From an uncultured Alistipes sp. (GTDB lineage Bacteria > Bacteroidota > Bacteroidia > Bacteroidales > Rikenellaceae): a stretch of DNA of 11,661 nucleotides. Of this stretch, positions 1 through 6,552 are shown one piece after another. Each line of letters starts with the position of its first letter. Positions within the stretch are counted from its first letter, which is position 1. The stretch is from the NCBI GenBank assembly GCA_947174295.1, contig CAMWIG010000046.1, positions 1 to 11,661 on the forward strand, given 5' to 3'. The position numbers and the translations under genes were made by a program. Below the pieces are notes generated by a model. It searched no databases. It worked only from the letters and a program-made list of their open reading frames with translations, and was not told the origin of the DNA.

Positions 1-1
1 C

Positions 2-892
2 GACCTCGGAGTGCGCATCCTCTACAACATGCCCGTTCCGACGACCATACAGTTTTGGAGCGGCAACAAGAACGTACTCCAAAAGTTCACCGAGGCCGGC
101 TGGACGGGCGGAAATCCGGCCGTCAAGCAGCAGAAGACCATAGCACTCAACCGCGTGAAGGCCGAAATGGGATTCTCGGCCGCCGACTACTTCTCGCTGG
201 TCTACGAGCTCGTGACCAACCGCTCCGACGTCAATATGGGCGACCTCACGGGCACCGAACTCGAACAGGCCGAAACGTCGCTCTTCAAGGACTCCATCGC
301 CGAGAGCATCCGCGCCACGATGTGGGTCGGCGACACCTCCGCGACGTCGGGCTACAACACCTTCGACGGTCTGTTGAAGAGCATCGTCCGCGGTATCAAC
401 GACGGAGTGGTCGATAGTTCGGTTACCTACTCCGAGGCCGATATGAAGAGCCCGCAGGCGGCCTTCGAGCTCTTCGAGAGCGTGTGGGAGATGGCTCCCG
501 AGACGCTCCGCGACATGAAGGGCGACGGCCAGCTGGCGTTCTTCGTTACGCAGGACCTCTGCCACCTCTACGAGAAGTATCTCGACTCGGCGGGTGTCGA
601 CACGGCCTACATCGACGCGCAGAACGGCCGTCAGACACTCTCCTATCACGGAATTCCGATTATCGACACCCGTGTGGCGTCCTACCTGCGCGGCACGTCG
701 CTGCCCAAGTCGTTCTGTCTGCTCACCGACCGCCGCAACCTCGTGCTGGCGGTCAACACGTCGGACTTCCCGGGCACCGAGGTTCGCATGTGGTACAACC
801 CCGACGAGATGGAGAACCGCCAGCGTGCGGTCTTCATGGCCGGCTGCGACGTGCTGGACCACGAACTTCTGTCGATAGCCTACAAAGCCTAA
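2..892 (+). CDS. phage major capsid protein (HK97-like), 5'-truncated by the window edge
   Basis: This is the shell-forming structural protein of a tailed phage or prophage. The reading frame is open through the left edge (codons for D-L-G precede the GTG at 11), so the true start lies outside the window and the GTG is probably not the initiator. The visible part is about 296 residues, most of the 300-400 usual for HK97-fold capsids. Sequence support is at family level. The middle holds a helical, acidic stretch (about 420-560) like an E-loop/spine region. Near 640-690 is the segment YHGIPIIDTRV, of the 'G-x-P-I' type that capsid proteins show in the A-domain, and the tail reads RQRAVFMAGCDVLDHELLSIAY. 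The ORF that follows begins 3 nt after the stop, and a portal gene comes next, which supports a virion role. Which Bacteroidetes phage family it belongs to cannot be told without a search. A major tail protein is a less likely alternative. Confidence 0.66.
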   Translation, partial: DLGVRILYNMPVPTTIQFWSGNKNVLQKFTEAGWTGGNPAVKQQKTIALNRVKAEMGFSAADYFSLVYELVTNRSDVNMGDLTGTELEQAETSLFKDSIAESIRATMWVGDTSATSGYNTFDGLLKSIVRGINDGVVDSSVTYSEADMKSPQAAFELFESVWEMAPETLRDMKGDGQLAFFVTQDLCHLYEKYLDSAGVDTAYIDAQNGRQTLSYHGIPIIDTRVASYLRGTSLPKSFCLLTDRRNLVLAVNTSDFPGTEVRMWYNPDEMENRQRAVFMAGCDVLDHELLSIAYKA

Positions 893-895
893 CCG

Positions 896-1357
896 ATGGC
901 CGCTGTACGCAAGATAAAACCCGTTGGCGGCATAGAGTCCGTGGCGGTGGTCCCTGCGGGGACTGCCGTCGGCGGCTCGCCGTCGGAGATTGCCGCGCAT
1001 GCCGCGGAGCTTCCGCTCGTCGAGGATGCGTCGTTCTACGAGGAGCGCACCGAGTGGTTCGACGGCATACCGCGCACTGAACACCGCCTCTCTGTGACTC
1101 TCCCGCGCGACGAGGCGCAGCGCATCTTCACTGCGCGGGCGGTGGAGTGGTGGGCGACGGCCGGTACGGCCGCCATCGTGCGCACGGCCTCGGGCGAGAG
1201 GCTGACTGTCGGGTGGTCGGAGCGCTTCGGCGGCGAGCAGCCGCTGCGGCTGGTGTCGCTCGTAAGCACCACGGCACGCTCGCCGTGCGAAGTGCCGACG
1301 GCAACGGCCCTGTTCCGCAGCTTCGACACCTCCGGTGCAATCAGTAATTACCAATGA
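896..1357 (+). CDS. phage-module protein of unknown function between capsid and portal
   Basis: I do not recognise a named family. The product is 153 aa, soluble, with no signal peptide or membrane segment. The first 35 residues are rich in G, A, V and P (MAAVRKIKPVGGIESVAVVP), followed by an acidic part with EERTEWFDGIPRTEHRLSVTLP. A beta-rich second half follows, with GERLTVGWSERFGGEQPLRLVSLVS-type alternation and a polar tail. This pattern (a short beta-rich protein with alternating hydrophobics) would suit a decoration, head-completion or tail-tube protein, but that is inference from composition and position only. It starts 3 nt after the capsid stop, and its TGA overlaps an ATG (ATGA at 1354-1357). 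The portal ATG lies 12 nt beyond, so all are probably co-translated. Codon use matches its neighbours. Confidence 0.6.
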   Translation: MAAVRKIKPVGGIESVAVVPAGTAVGGSPSEIAAHAAELPLVEDASFYEERTEWFDGIPRTEHRLSVTLPRDEAQRIFTARAVEWWATAGTAAIVRTASGERLTVGWSERFGGEQPLRLVSLVSTTARSPCEVPTATALFRSFDTSGAISNYQ

Positions 1358-1369
1358 GCTTAGCCTATC

Positions 1370-2578
1370 ATGAAAACAAAAGCAACCGTTTCGGCGTCGA
1401 ACCGCACCGACCCGTACATCACTTTCGCTCCTGCGGTATCGTCCGACAAGTTCTGGCGGTGGGGCGACGACAATCTGTTTCCCTATGCGCTGGCGCTCAT
1501 GTCGCGCCGCTCGACCACCCACCGGCGCATCATCAACGACAAGGCCGACTACATCTCGGGCAAGGGCTTCGTCTGCGACAGCGGCGCCCCGCGCCTGCAA
1601 GCGTTCATCGACCGCGTGAACGGCGACGGGGAGACGCTGCGTCAGGTGATGAACAAGCTCGCTTTCGACAAGTCGCTCTTCGGCAACGCATTTATGGAGG
1701 TCGTGACCGACTCCGGCCATACCTTTCTGTCGCTCTACCATCAGGATGCGTCGCGCTGCCGCATTGCGCGCGACTCGGCGCACGTGCTCCTGCACCACGA
1801 CTGGCGCAACTTCAACCCTTGCGAGGCGCGGCAGCTGCCGCTCTTCCCCGCGTTCGCCGATGCGGGCGACGGCACGCTGCGCACGATAGTCCACTACAAG
1901 GACTACGAACCCATGTTCACGCACTACGGCGTGCCGCCCTACATCGCGGGGCTCGGCGTGTCGGCCATAGCCTACAAGACCGATCGGTGGAACATCTCGC
2001 GGCTCGACAACTCGTTCCAGCTCTCGGGCGTCATGATGCTCGACAGCGTGGTCGACTCCGACGCCGAGGCGGAGCGCATCATGCGTCTTGCCGAGGAGAA
2101 GTTCGCCGGAAATCCCGGGCAGGTGATGTTCGTGGTCAAGGACGGATCGGCCGACGACAACTCGCGATTCATCCCCATCGCCTCGCAGAACGACGGCGAC
2201 TGGCGGGCGCTTCACGACCAGGCGGTGTCGGACATCGTGGTGGCCCACTCGTGGTTCCGCTCGCTGAGCGGTCTCGACTACGGCTCGGGCTTCGATTCGG
2301 AGCGCATTCTGCACGAGTACGAAGTGGCGCTCAATACGGTGATTCTCGGCGAGCAGGCCGAGCTGCTGGAACCCGTTCGCGAGGTCATACGCTCCGTCAT
2401 GGGCGAAGACCCCTCGTCGTTGCAGGTCGTCAACCGTCCTCCCACGCGCTCGAAGCCCATCTACATGAGGGTGTGGGAGGCCCGCAAGGCCGACGGACTG
2501 GAATACGACCCCGCGGACGAGCGGCAGCAGAAGTTCCTCTCGGAGATAACCAAGTACAACATCAGGTCGATAGATTGA
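1370..2578 (+). CDS. phage portal protein
   Basis: The portal forms the dodecameric ring at one capsid vertex through which DNA is packaged and ejected. The 402-aa length is normal for the siphophage/PBSX-type portal family. The N-terminal part has the pattern FWRWGDDNLFPYALALMSRR (about residues 28-47). It is followed by HRRIINDKADYISGKGF, where bound portals carry 'xxxxI.xKa.yi.G.G', and a middle part with FDKSLFGNAFMEVV (about 100-115), like the 'd.ll.GNay.ei' motif. The C-terminal part has a long helix, HEYEVALNTVILGEQAELLEP (about 310-330), corresponding to the wing/crown helix that follows the DNA-contacting stem. I chose the ATG at 1370 because an upstream in-frame start is absent and it follows the previous stop by 12 nt. 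The portal lies downstream of the capsid gene rather than upstream, which is unusual. No terminase is in view. Confidence 0.8.
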   Translation: MKTKATVSASNRTDPYITFAPAVSSDKFWRWGDDNLFPYALALMSRRSTTHRRIINDKADYISGKGFVCDSGAPRLQAFIDRVNGDGETLRQVMNKLAFDKSLFGNAFMEVVTDSGHTFLSLYHQDASRCRIARDSAHVLLHHDWRNFNPCEARQLPLFPAFADAGDGTLRTIVHYKDYEPMFTHYGVPPYIAGLGVSAIAYKTDRWNISRLDNSFQLSGVMMLDSVVDSDAEAERIMRLAEEKFAGNPGQVMFVVKDGSADDNSRFIPIASQNDGDWRALHDQAVSDIVVAHSWFRSLSGLDYGSGFDSERILHEYEVALNTVILGEQAELLEPVREVIRSVMGEDPSSLQVVNRPPTRSKPIYMRVWEARKADGLEYDPADERQQKFLSEITKYNIRSID

Positions 2579-2589
2579 CAACGAATACT

Positions 2590-3063
2590 ATGAAAAACAT
2601 CATCACACCCGTCGAGGCCGTGGCGCTGGCCTTCGGTGCCGGGGAGTATATGCCCCCGGAGGCCGTGTCCGAAGCCGACATAGCGGCCGCCGCGCACCGC
2701 TACATAGAACCCGTAACGGGCGCGGCGCTGGCCTCGGCCCTCGCCGCCGGCGAATATCCGGCCCTGCGCGACGACTACGCCGCACCGGCCCTTGCGCTCG
2801 GCGTGCGGCTGCTCGTCCAGCCGTCGTTGGATATACGCACCGGCTGCGCCGGCAGCGTCGTGCAGCGCAGTGCGACTGCCGAACCCGCTTCTTCCGAAGC
2901 ACGCGCTTCGGCCCTGCGCTCCGTCAGATGCCGCATGCGCGAGCTGCTGCGCCGTCTGGGGCGTCACCTCGACGAACGGGCTGCCGACTATCCCGAGTAC
3001 GACTCGGATGCGAACATCCTTAACCGCTGCACGACCGATGGAGGCTTTGTGCAGATTTTTTAG
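2590..3063 (+). CDS. probable head-tail connector (gp6-like adaptor) protein
   Basis: The product is 157 aa and mainly alpha-helical by eye. Residues 5-75 hold ITPVEAVALAF, EADIAAAAHRYIEPVTGAAL and DDYAAPALALGVRLLVQPSL, the helix-turn-helix-like bundle expected for gp6/HK97-type adaptors that seat on the portal ring. A Ser/Ala linker (about 92-108) leads to a basic helix (RSVRCRMRELLRRLGRHL) and an acidic tail, YPEYDSDANILNRC. Family membership is inferred from size, helical pattern and position directly behind the portal; no catalytic motif is expected. The ATG at 2590 lies 11 nt after the portal stop. The last 26 nt overlap the holin gene in another frame. A packaging accessory protein is an alternative. 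Confidence 0.52.
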   Translation: MKNIITPVEAVALAFGAGEYMPPEAVSEADIAAAAHRYIEPVTGAALASALAAGEYPALRDDYAAPALALGVRLLVQPSLDIRTGCAGSVVQRSATAEPASSEARASALRSVRCRMRELLRRLGRHLDERAADYPEYDSDANILNRCTTDGGFVQIF

Positions 3064-3475
3064 CGGTGCGGCGGCGGCCGCCGCATCGTTCTTCGCGCCG
3101 ATAGGCGAGACGGTGCTCTGTGCCGTGGCGTTCGTGGCCGTCGACTTCGTGACGGGCGTGGCGGCCGACCGCTGCCGTGCTCGCCGGCGCGGCGAGGAGT
3201 GGATGTTCCGCAGCCGTCTGGCGTGGCGCACGGTGCTCAAAGCGGGGTTTCTCGCCGCGGCGATAGCCATGGCGTGGGTCATCGACGCCTGCGTGCTCGA
3301 CTTCATGGGGCTGCACACGGCCCGCATGCTCGCGGGGTTCGCCTGCGGCGTGGAGCTGTGGTCGATGCTCGAAAACGCATCGGAAATCTCCTCCTCGCCG
3401 CTGTTCGGCTCCATGCGGCGCTACTTGGAGCGCGGCGCGGGAAACGACGACTCGCACGGCGGGCGCTCATTTTAA
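3038..3475 (+). CDS. phage holin (Phage_holin_4 / toxin-secretion holin type)
   Basis: Holins oligomerise in the inner membrane and time host lysis by letting the endolysin or other lytic signal cross. The 145-aa product has a hydrophobic first helix after a short Ala-rich N-terminus (about residues 24-43, ETVLCAVAFVAVDFVTGVAA) and a second (about 68-87). A third follows at about 92-112. Two family hallmarks are visible: VDFVTGVAAD after the first membrane segment (family 'D..tGi.aA') and ELWSMLENASEIS near the C-terminus (family 'E..SilENa.e.G'). The start was taken at the ATG at 3038 because upstream in-frame codons are shadowed by the connector gene. The 26-nt overlap with that gene suggests translational coupling. 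No endolysin follows within the window, and the next gene is a TIR protein with its own promoter. Confidence 0.76.
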   Translation: MEALCRFFSGAAAAAASFFAPIGETVLCAVAFVAVDFVTGVAADRCRARRRGEEWMFRSRLAWRTVLKAGFLAAAIAMAWVIDACVLDFMGLHTARMLAGFACGVELWSMLENASEISSSPLFGSMRRYLERGAGNDDSHGGRSF

Positions 3476-3496
3476 TCGGCGATTGCACGGTTCGAA

Positions 3497-3528
3497 TTTG
3501 CCGTTTCGGCCGAAAAGCGATATATTTA
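3497..3528 (+). promoter_or_regulatory. Bacteroidetes-type promoter of the TIR gene
   Basis: TTTG at 3497-3500 is followed after exactly 20 nt by TATATTTA at 3521-3528. This fits the Bacteroidetes primary-sigma consensus TTTG-N19-21-TAnnTTTG closely, with only the last base different. The TIR start codon is at 3550, so the leader would be roughly 15 nt. It means the TIR gene is not simply read through from the phage module. Confidence 0.68.
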
Positions 3529-3549
3529 CACTCCGAAATAATAATCGTT

Positions 3550-4732
3550 ATGGCCTACGACATATTCATCAGCTATCGCCGCGACGGCGGCAGGGAGTTC
3601 GCGCGCCCTCTGAAAGCGGAGCTGGAACTCCGCAATTATAACGTCTTCCTCGACTTCGACGAGTTGAAAGACGGTGTTTTCGACCGCCGCATCATGGATG
3701 CGATAGACTCTGCGCCGATATTCCTCGTCGTGCTTTCGCCGCACTCGCTCGACCGCTGCGCCGACGAGAACGACTGGGTGCGCAAGGAGATAGTACGCCA
3801 TGCGCAGGAACCGACACGTCATTCCGATAAATCCCGATTTGTCGTTTGACGGCTTCCCCGACGGTCTGCCGGAGGAGCTCGAAGCGGGATTGGGGCAGCA
3901 TCACTTCTCGGATGTCATGTTCGGCCAGCTCTTCAAGGCTTCGGTCGCGAAGATGGTCGGGGAGCGTATCGCTCCTGTTCTGGATAGTCTGCGCAGGGAG
4001 TCGCGCGAGCCGTCGCAGCGGCTGAAAATCAAGTCGAATGCCGCATGCCGCGTCCTTATCGACGGCGAGTGGCGGGCCGATGCCGAGCCCGACAAGCTGT
4101 GTTTCATTCCGTTGGAGGCGGGCGAGTATCTTTTGGAAGCCGAGGGCACGGCGGGCAATACCGCCGACCGTATCGAACGCGACGTCGTCATGGGCGACCG
4201 CGACAAGCTCGAACGGTTGGAGTTCGAGCTGCTGAAAACCTACGAGGTCGGCGACTACTACGACGAGAACGGCAAGGAAGGAGTTGTTTTCGAGGTCGAC
4301 GCAACGGGCCGTCACGGCAAAATCGTCAGCATGAAACAAAAGAAATTGCAGTGGTGTACCTTCGAAGAATACGGCAAGAAAGTCGTCACCGATTCCACGG
4401 ATAGAACCGACGGAATGAAGAATATGCAGGCGATTCGGCGCATTGCCGGCTGGCGCGAGAAATACCCTGCCTTCGCATGGTGCGCAGAGCAGGGCGACGG
4501 CTGGTATCTGCCGGCAATCGAGGAACTGCAAAAGTTTACGCTCGACGATTCGATGCGTGATGCCGTAAACGGCACATTGTCGCAGCAGGGCGGAGATAAG
4601 ATATCTACTTGGTATTGGTCATCCTCGGAGGATGACAAGTGGTGCGCGTGGGGCGTGTATATGTACGACGGAGGCACGGGCAACTACATTAAGAGCGGCA
4701 ACTACTACGTGCGCGCGGTGTCCGCTTTTTAG
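3550..4732 (+). pseudogene. TIR - PEGA-like - DUF1566 protein, split by a +1 frameshift
   Basis: The first frame (3550-3849) is a TIR domain: box-1 YDIFISYRR (residues 3-11), a box-2-like stretch VFLDFDELKDGVF (32-44), and VVLSPHSLDRC (60-70). NDWVRKE follows, with Glu80 (codon 3787-3789) at the position of the NAD-cleaving glutamate of bacterial TIR enzymes. After about residue 86 the family-typical continuation (RHVIPINPDLSFDGFPDG) is in the next frame, from 3809 on. One extra base near 3807-3808, or two missing, explains this; repaired, the protein would be about 393-394 aa. The second part holds a PEGA-like domain and a C-terminal DUF1566/lectin-like domain (described in the next entry). 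TIR proteins of this type cleave NAD+ or make signal molecules in anti-phage defence, so location beside a phage module is suggestive. As read, the product is a 99-aa truncated TIR. A sequencing error is possible, as is programmed shifting, though no clear slippery motif is seen. Confidence 0.7.
3800..4732 (+). CDS. downstream frame: PEGA-like and DUF1566 (lectin-fold) part of the TIR protein
   Basis: This frame carries the part lost from the TIR protein; the ATG at 3800 sits inside the TIR frame and is probably not a real start. After the TIR-tail (VIPINPDLSFDGFPDGLPEE, followed by QLFKASVAKMV), residues about 73-150 read LKIKSNAACRVLIDGEWRAD and then IPLEAGEYLLEAEG. That is the pattern of a PEGA-like beta domain, common in Bacteroidetes TIR proteins. 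From about 165 to the end lies a DUF1566/C-type-lectin-like domain: YPAFAWCAEQGDGWYLPAIEEL, then TWYWSSSEDDKWCAWGVYM, and the tail NYIKSGNYYVRAVSAF. In this fold these segments form the ligand-binding face. If re-initiation at 3800 occurs, a TIR-less protein of 310 aa would be made; this is not supported by an obvious ribosome binding site. Confidence 0.5.
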   Translation: MRRNRHVIPINPDLSFDGFPDGLPEELEAGLGQHHFSDVMFGQLFKASVAKMVGERIAPVLDSLRRESREPSQRLKIKSNAACRVLIDGEWRADAEPDKLCFIPLEAGEYLLEAEGTAGNTADRIERDVVMGDRDKLERLEFELLKTYEVGDYYDENGKEGVVFEVDATGRHGKIVSMKQKKLQWCTFEEYGKKVVTDSTDRTDGMKNMQAIRRIAGWREKYPAFAWCAEQGDGWYLPAIEELQKFTLDDSMRDAVNGTLSQQGGDKISTWYWSSSEDDKWCAWGVYMYDGGTGNYIKSGNYYVRAVSAF

Positions 4733-4750
4733 GATTCGGCTTTGGACTTT

Positions 4751-4945
4751 CGCAATTAGCAATTATTAATGAGTAATTAGCAATGTTTTTTTGTCGGCCA
4801 CATACGTTAAGTATGCTCCCTCGGCTTTATCCTCAGCGCCTTGCATATTACCCATTCTTACACAACCTCTTTTTTGTCCTGTAAGGTCGCACGGCAGATT
4901 TGCAGCAGCTTTAAGGGCCTTGGAGTCCTTGCGGAGCGCGAAAAT
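4751..4945. repeat. intergenic AT-richer stretch, possible repeat element with a minus-strand ORF
   Basis: Between the DUF1566 gene and comEC lie about 260 nt without a confident gene. A 10-bp direct repeat, AATTAGCAAT, is at 4754-4763 and 4775-4784 (period 21), followed by T7 (4785-4791). On the minus strand the region reads as an 85-codon frame (to 5023) rich in Lys and with little similarity to its GC-rich neighbours. It includes CVRMGNMQGAEDKAEGAYL, but I cannot assign it to any protein family. Its first codons overlap the comEC start region, which argues against a real gene. The AT-rich TTAG-type repeats are of the kind I would expect in short interspersed Bacteroidales elements, but this is a suspicion, not a match. 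Function: none visible. Confidence 0.32.
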
Positions 4946-4955
4946 AAATCCCTGA

Positions 4956-4987
4956 TTTGCTTTTGCGCGAGGCTTTTCGTATCTTGG
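4956..4987 (+). promoter_or_regulatory. Bacteroidetes-type promoter of comEC
   Basis: TTTG at 4956-4959 is followed after 20 nt by TATCTTGG at 4980-4987, close to TAnnTTTG. The ATG at 4996 is only about 8 nt past the -7 element, so the transcript would be nearly leaderless if that start is used. The next in-frame ATG at 5023 would have a short leader. Spacing is identical to the TIR promoter. Confidence 0.5.
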
Positions 4988-4995
4988 CTTCCGTA

Positions 4996-6543
4996 ATGAC
5001 TCGACCCGGACAGATACCTCCAATGATTCCGGCCGCAGCGGCGCTTGCGGCCGGAATCGTCGTTTCGTGGTATTTCATGCTGCCCGTGCGGTTCACGGCG
5101 GCAGCCGCTGCGGTGTGCGCCGTGACGGCGGCCGTCGCTGTCGACCGTTCCCGGGCTGCGGGTGTCGCGGCGCTTGCGGCGGTGCTCTTTCTCGGCATGA
5201 CGGCTTCGGGTATGAGGCCGGTCGTCGATGTGCCCGATACGGCGCGTGCGGTCTGCGATGTCGAGATTACGGGGCATGTCGCTTTTCGCGACGGATGGCT
5301 GCGCACGTCGGGTGAGCTGCGGGCCCGGCGCTCGGCGGACGGAGTGTGGCACGGCTGCCGCGGGCGGGTCGTGATTGCCGCCGATTCGGCGTCGGGTATC
5401 CGTCATGGCGACCGCGTGGTCTGCCGCACGAGAATCGTTCCGTTCGACGGGTCGTCCGAAGGGTACGGAGGCCTGATGCGAAGGCGCGGATATGCCGGCC
5501 GGCTCTTCATCGCCGGGCGCGACGTGCTGTCGCGGCAGAGATGCGCCGAACACCGCCTGATTGCGTCGCTGCACGAACGCGCCGTGCGCCGCATGGCGCA
5601 GCTGCCTTTGGAGGGCCGCAGCCTGGCCGTGGCGACGGCTCTCGGCACGGGCGACCGTTCGCTGCTCGACAGGGAGCTGCGCGGAGAGTACTCGCGGGCA
5701 GGCATGGCCCACGTGCTCGCGCTGTCGGGTCTGCACGTGGGCATCGTCCTGCTGCTGGTCGATGCCCTGCTGTTCTGGATGCCGCTGCTGCCGGCGGGCC
5801 ATAGGCTGCGCTGTCTGGCCGCCGTCGCACTGCTGTGGTGCTACGTGGCGGTGACGGGCATGTCGCCGAGTGCCGTGCGTGCCGCGATGATGTTCTCGGC
5901 ATTACAGCTTTCGCGGCTCTTTTCGGCGCGCTATTCGGGTGCGAACGCTCTGGCCGCCGCGGCGTTCGTCTGCATGTGCCACGACCCGGAGCTGCTGCGC
6001 GACCCGGGCTTCCAGCTGTCGTATGCCGCCGTGGCTGGGATTCTCGCGTGGGGCGTGCCGCTCTGCCGGCTGCTGCACGTACCTTACGACGGCCGACGGC
6101 ACGATTTGCGCGGAAGAGTGCGCAATGCGGCGTGTGCGGCACTGAATATGCTGACCGAAACGGTTGCGGTGGGTCTGACGGCGAGCCTTGCGGCTGCGCC
6201 TCTGGTGTCGCATCTGTTCGGTGCCGTGCCCGTGGCGGGTCCTTTGACGAGTCCTGCGGCCGTGGCTGCCGCAGCTGTGGTGGTGCTGCTCTCGGCGGTG
6301 TGGCTCGTCGTGCCGTTCGATGCCCCGGCACCGCTTTTCGGACGTGTCGCGGAGTTTGCGGCCGATGTGCTGAACGTACTCTCGGAGCGGGTGTCGGGCC
6401 TTGCGTGGGCCGCTTTCGACGTGCGTCTGAACGGGTGGCAGACGGTGGCGGCGTATGCCGTCATGGCCGCCGCGACGGCGATGTTCGCCGGTCGGCGCGG
6501 CGATAAGGGCCGCGAATGGAGTTTAAATGAAAAAAAGAGCTAA
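4996..6543 (+). CDS. comEC: ComEC/Rec2-family DNA uptake channel, no metallo-beta-lactamase domain
   Basis: ComEC forms the inner-membrane channel that pulls single-stranded DNA into the cytoplasm during natural transformation. The 515-aa protein has N-terminal membrane helices (about residues 11-30 and 33-70) and a soluble OB-fold-like part (about 85-180, including ITGHVAFRDGWLRTSGELRA). The membrane Competence domain runs from about 205 to the end. The family hallmark is very clear: AGMAHVLALSGLHVGI (235-250). Other conserved points are SPSAVRAAMMF (290-300) and DPGFQLSYAAVAG (336-348). The C-terminal nuclease-like metallo-beta-lactamase domain of Gram-positive ComEC is absent, as I would expect for Bacteroidetes proteins. 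Whether the cell is transformable cannot be told from this window. The start at 4996 keeps the usual 'IP....iPa.aaGI' beginning; 5023 is an alternative. The stop TAA at 6541 overlaps the start of the following gene's promoter-like motif, and the next gene starts 9 nt later. Confidence 0.88.
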   Translation: MTRPGQIPPMIPAAAALAAGIVVSWYFMLPVRFTAAAAAVCAVTAAVAVDRSRAAGVAALAAVLFLGMTASGMRPVVDVPDTARAVCDVEITGHVAFRDGWLRTSGELRARRSADGVWHGCRGRVVIAADSASGIRHGDRVVCRTRIVPFDGSSEGYGGLMRRRGYAGRLFIAGRDVLSRQRCAEHRLIASLHERAVRRMAQLPLEGRSLAVATALGTGDRSLLDRELRGEYSRAGMAHVLALSGLHVGIVLLLVDALLFWMPLLPAGHRLRCLAAVALLWCYVAVTGMSPSAVRAAMMFSALQLSRLFSARYSGANALAAAAFVCMCHDPELLRDPGFQLSYAAVAGILAWGVPLCRLLHVPYDGRRHDLRGRVRNAACAALNMLTETVAVGLTASLAAAPLVSHLFGAVPVAGPLTSPAAVAAAAVVVLLSAVWLVVPFDAPAPLFGRVAEFAADVLNVLSERVSGLAWAAFDVRLNGWQTVAAYAVMAAATAMFAGRRGDKGREWSLNEKKS

Positions 6544-6548
6544 TTTTG
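6541..6548 (+). promoter_or_regulatory. possible -7 element ahead of the methyltransferase gene
   Basis: TAATTTTG at 6541-6548 matches the Bacteroidetes TAnnTTTG exactly, and its first three bases are the comEC stop codon. The -33 position is poor: a TTTA at 6522-6525 is only 15 nt away, so this may be a weak internal promoter or chance. The ATG is 5 nt beyond, so a transcript from here would be leaderless. Confidence 0.3.
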
Positions 6549-6552
6549 CGGC

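Noticed and set aside
11..13. GTG at 11 as the true capsid start
   Set aside because: The frame is open to the left edge (D-L-G codons precede it) and the capsid N-terminal part would be missing, so the gene most likely begins outside the window.
1337..1357. AATCAGTAATTACCAATGAG resembling the AATTAG repeat at 4754-4784, possible attachment-site pair
   Set aside because: The similarity is only a short AT-rich pattern inside coding sequence, with no long exact match, so it does not support an att site.
2461..3414. 317-codon minus-strand ORF opposite the connector and holin genes
   Set aside because: Low-complexity, GC-rich shadow of well-supported plus-strand genes, with no family pattern. 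The other long minus-strand frames (for example 5507-6331, 8007-9182, 9324-10931) are rejected for the same reason.
3800..3849. programmed +1 frameshifting in the TIR gene
   Set aside because: I see no slippery run or downstream hairpin of a known type; a plain mutation is the simpler reading, though it cannot be excluded.
4766..5023. 85-codon minus-strand ORF as a protein gene
   Set aside because: Its 5' end overlaps the comEC start and promoter, it has no recognisable family or promoter, and its composition fits an intergenic repeat better. I kept it only as part of a repeat entry.
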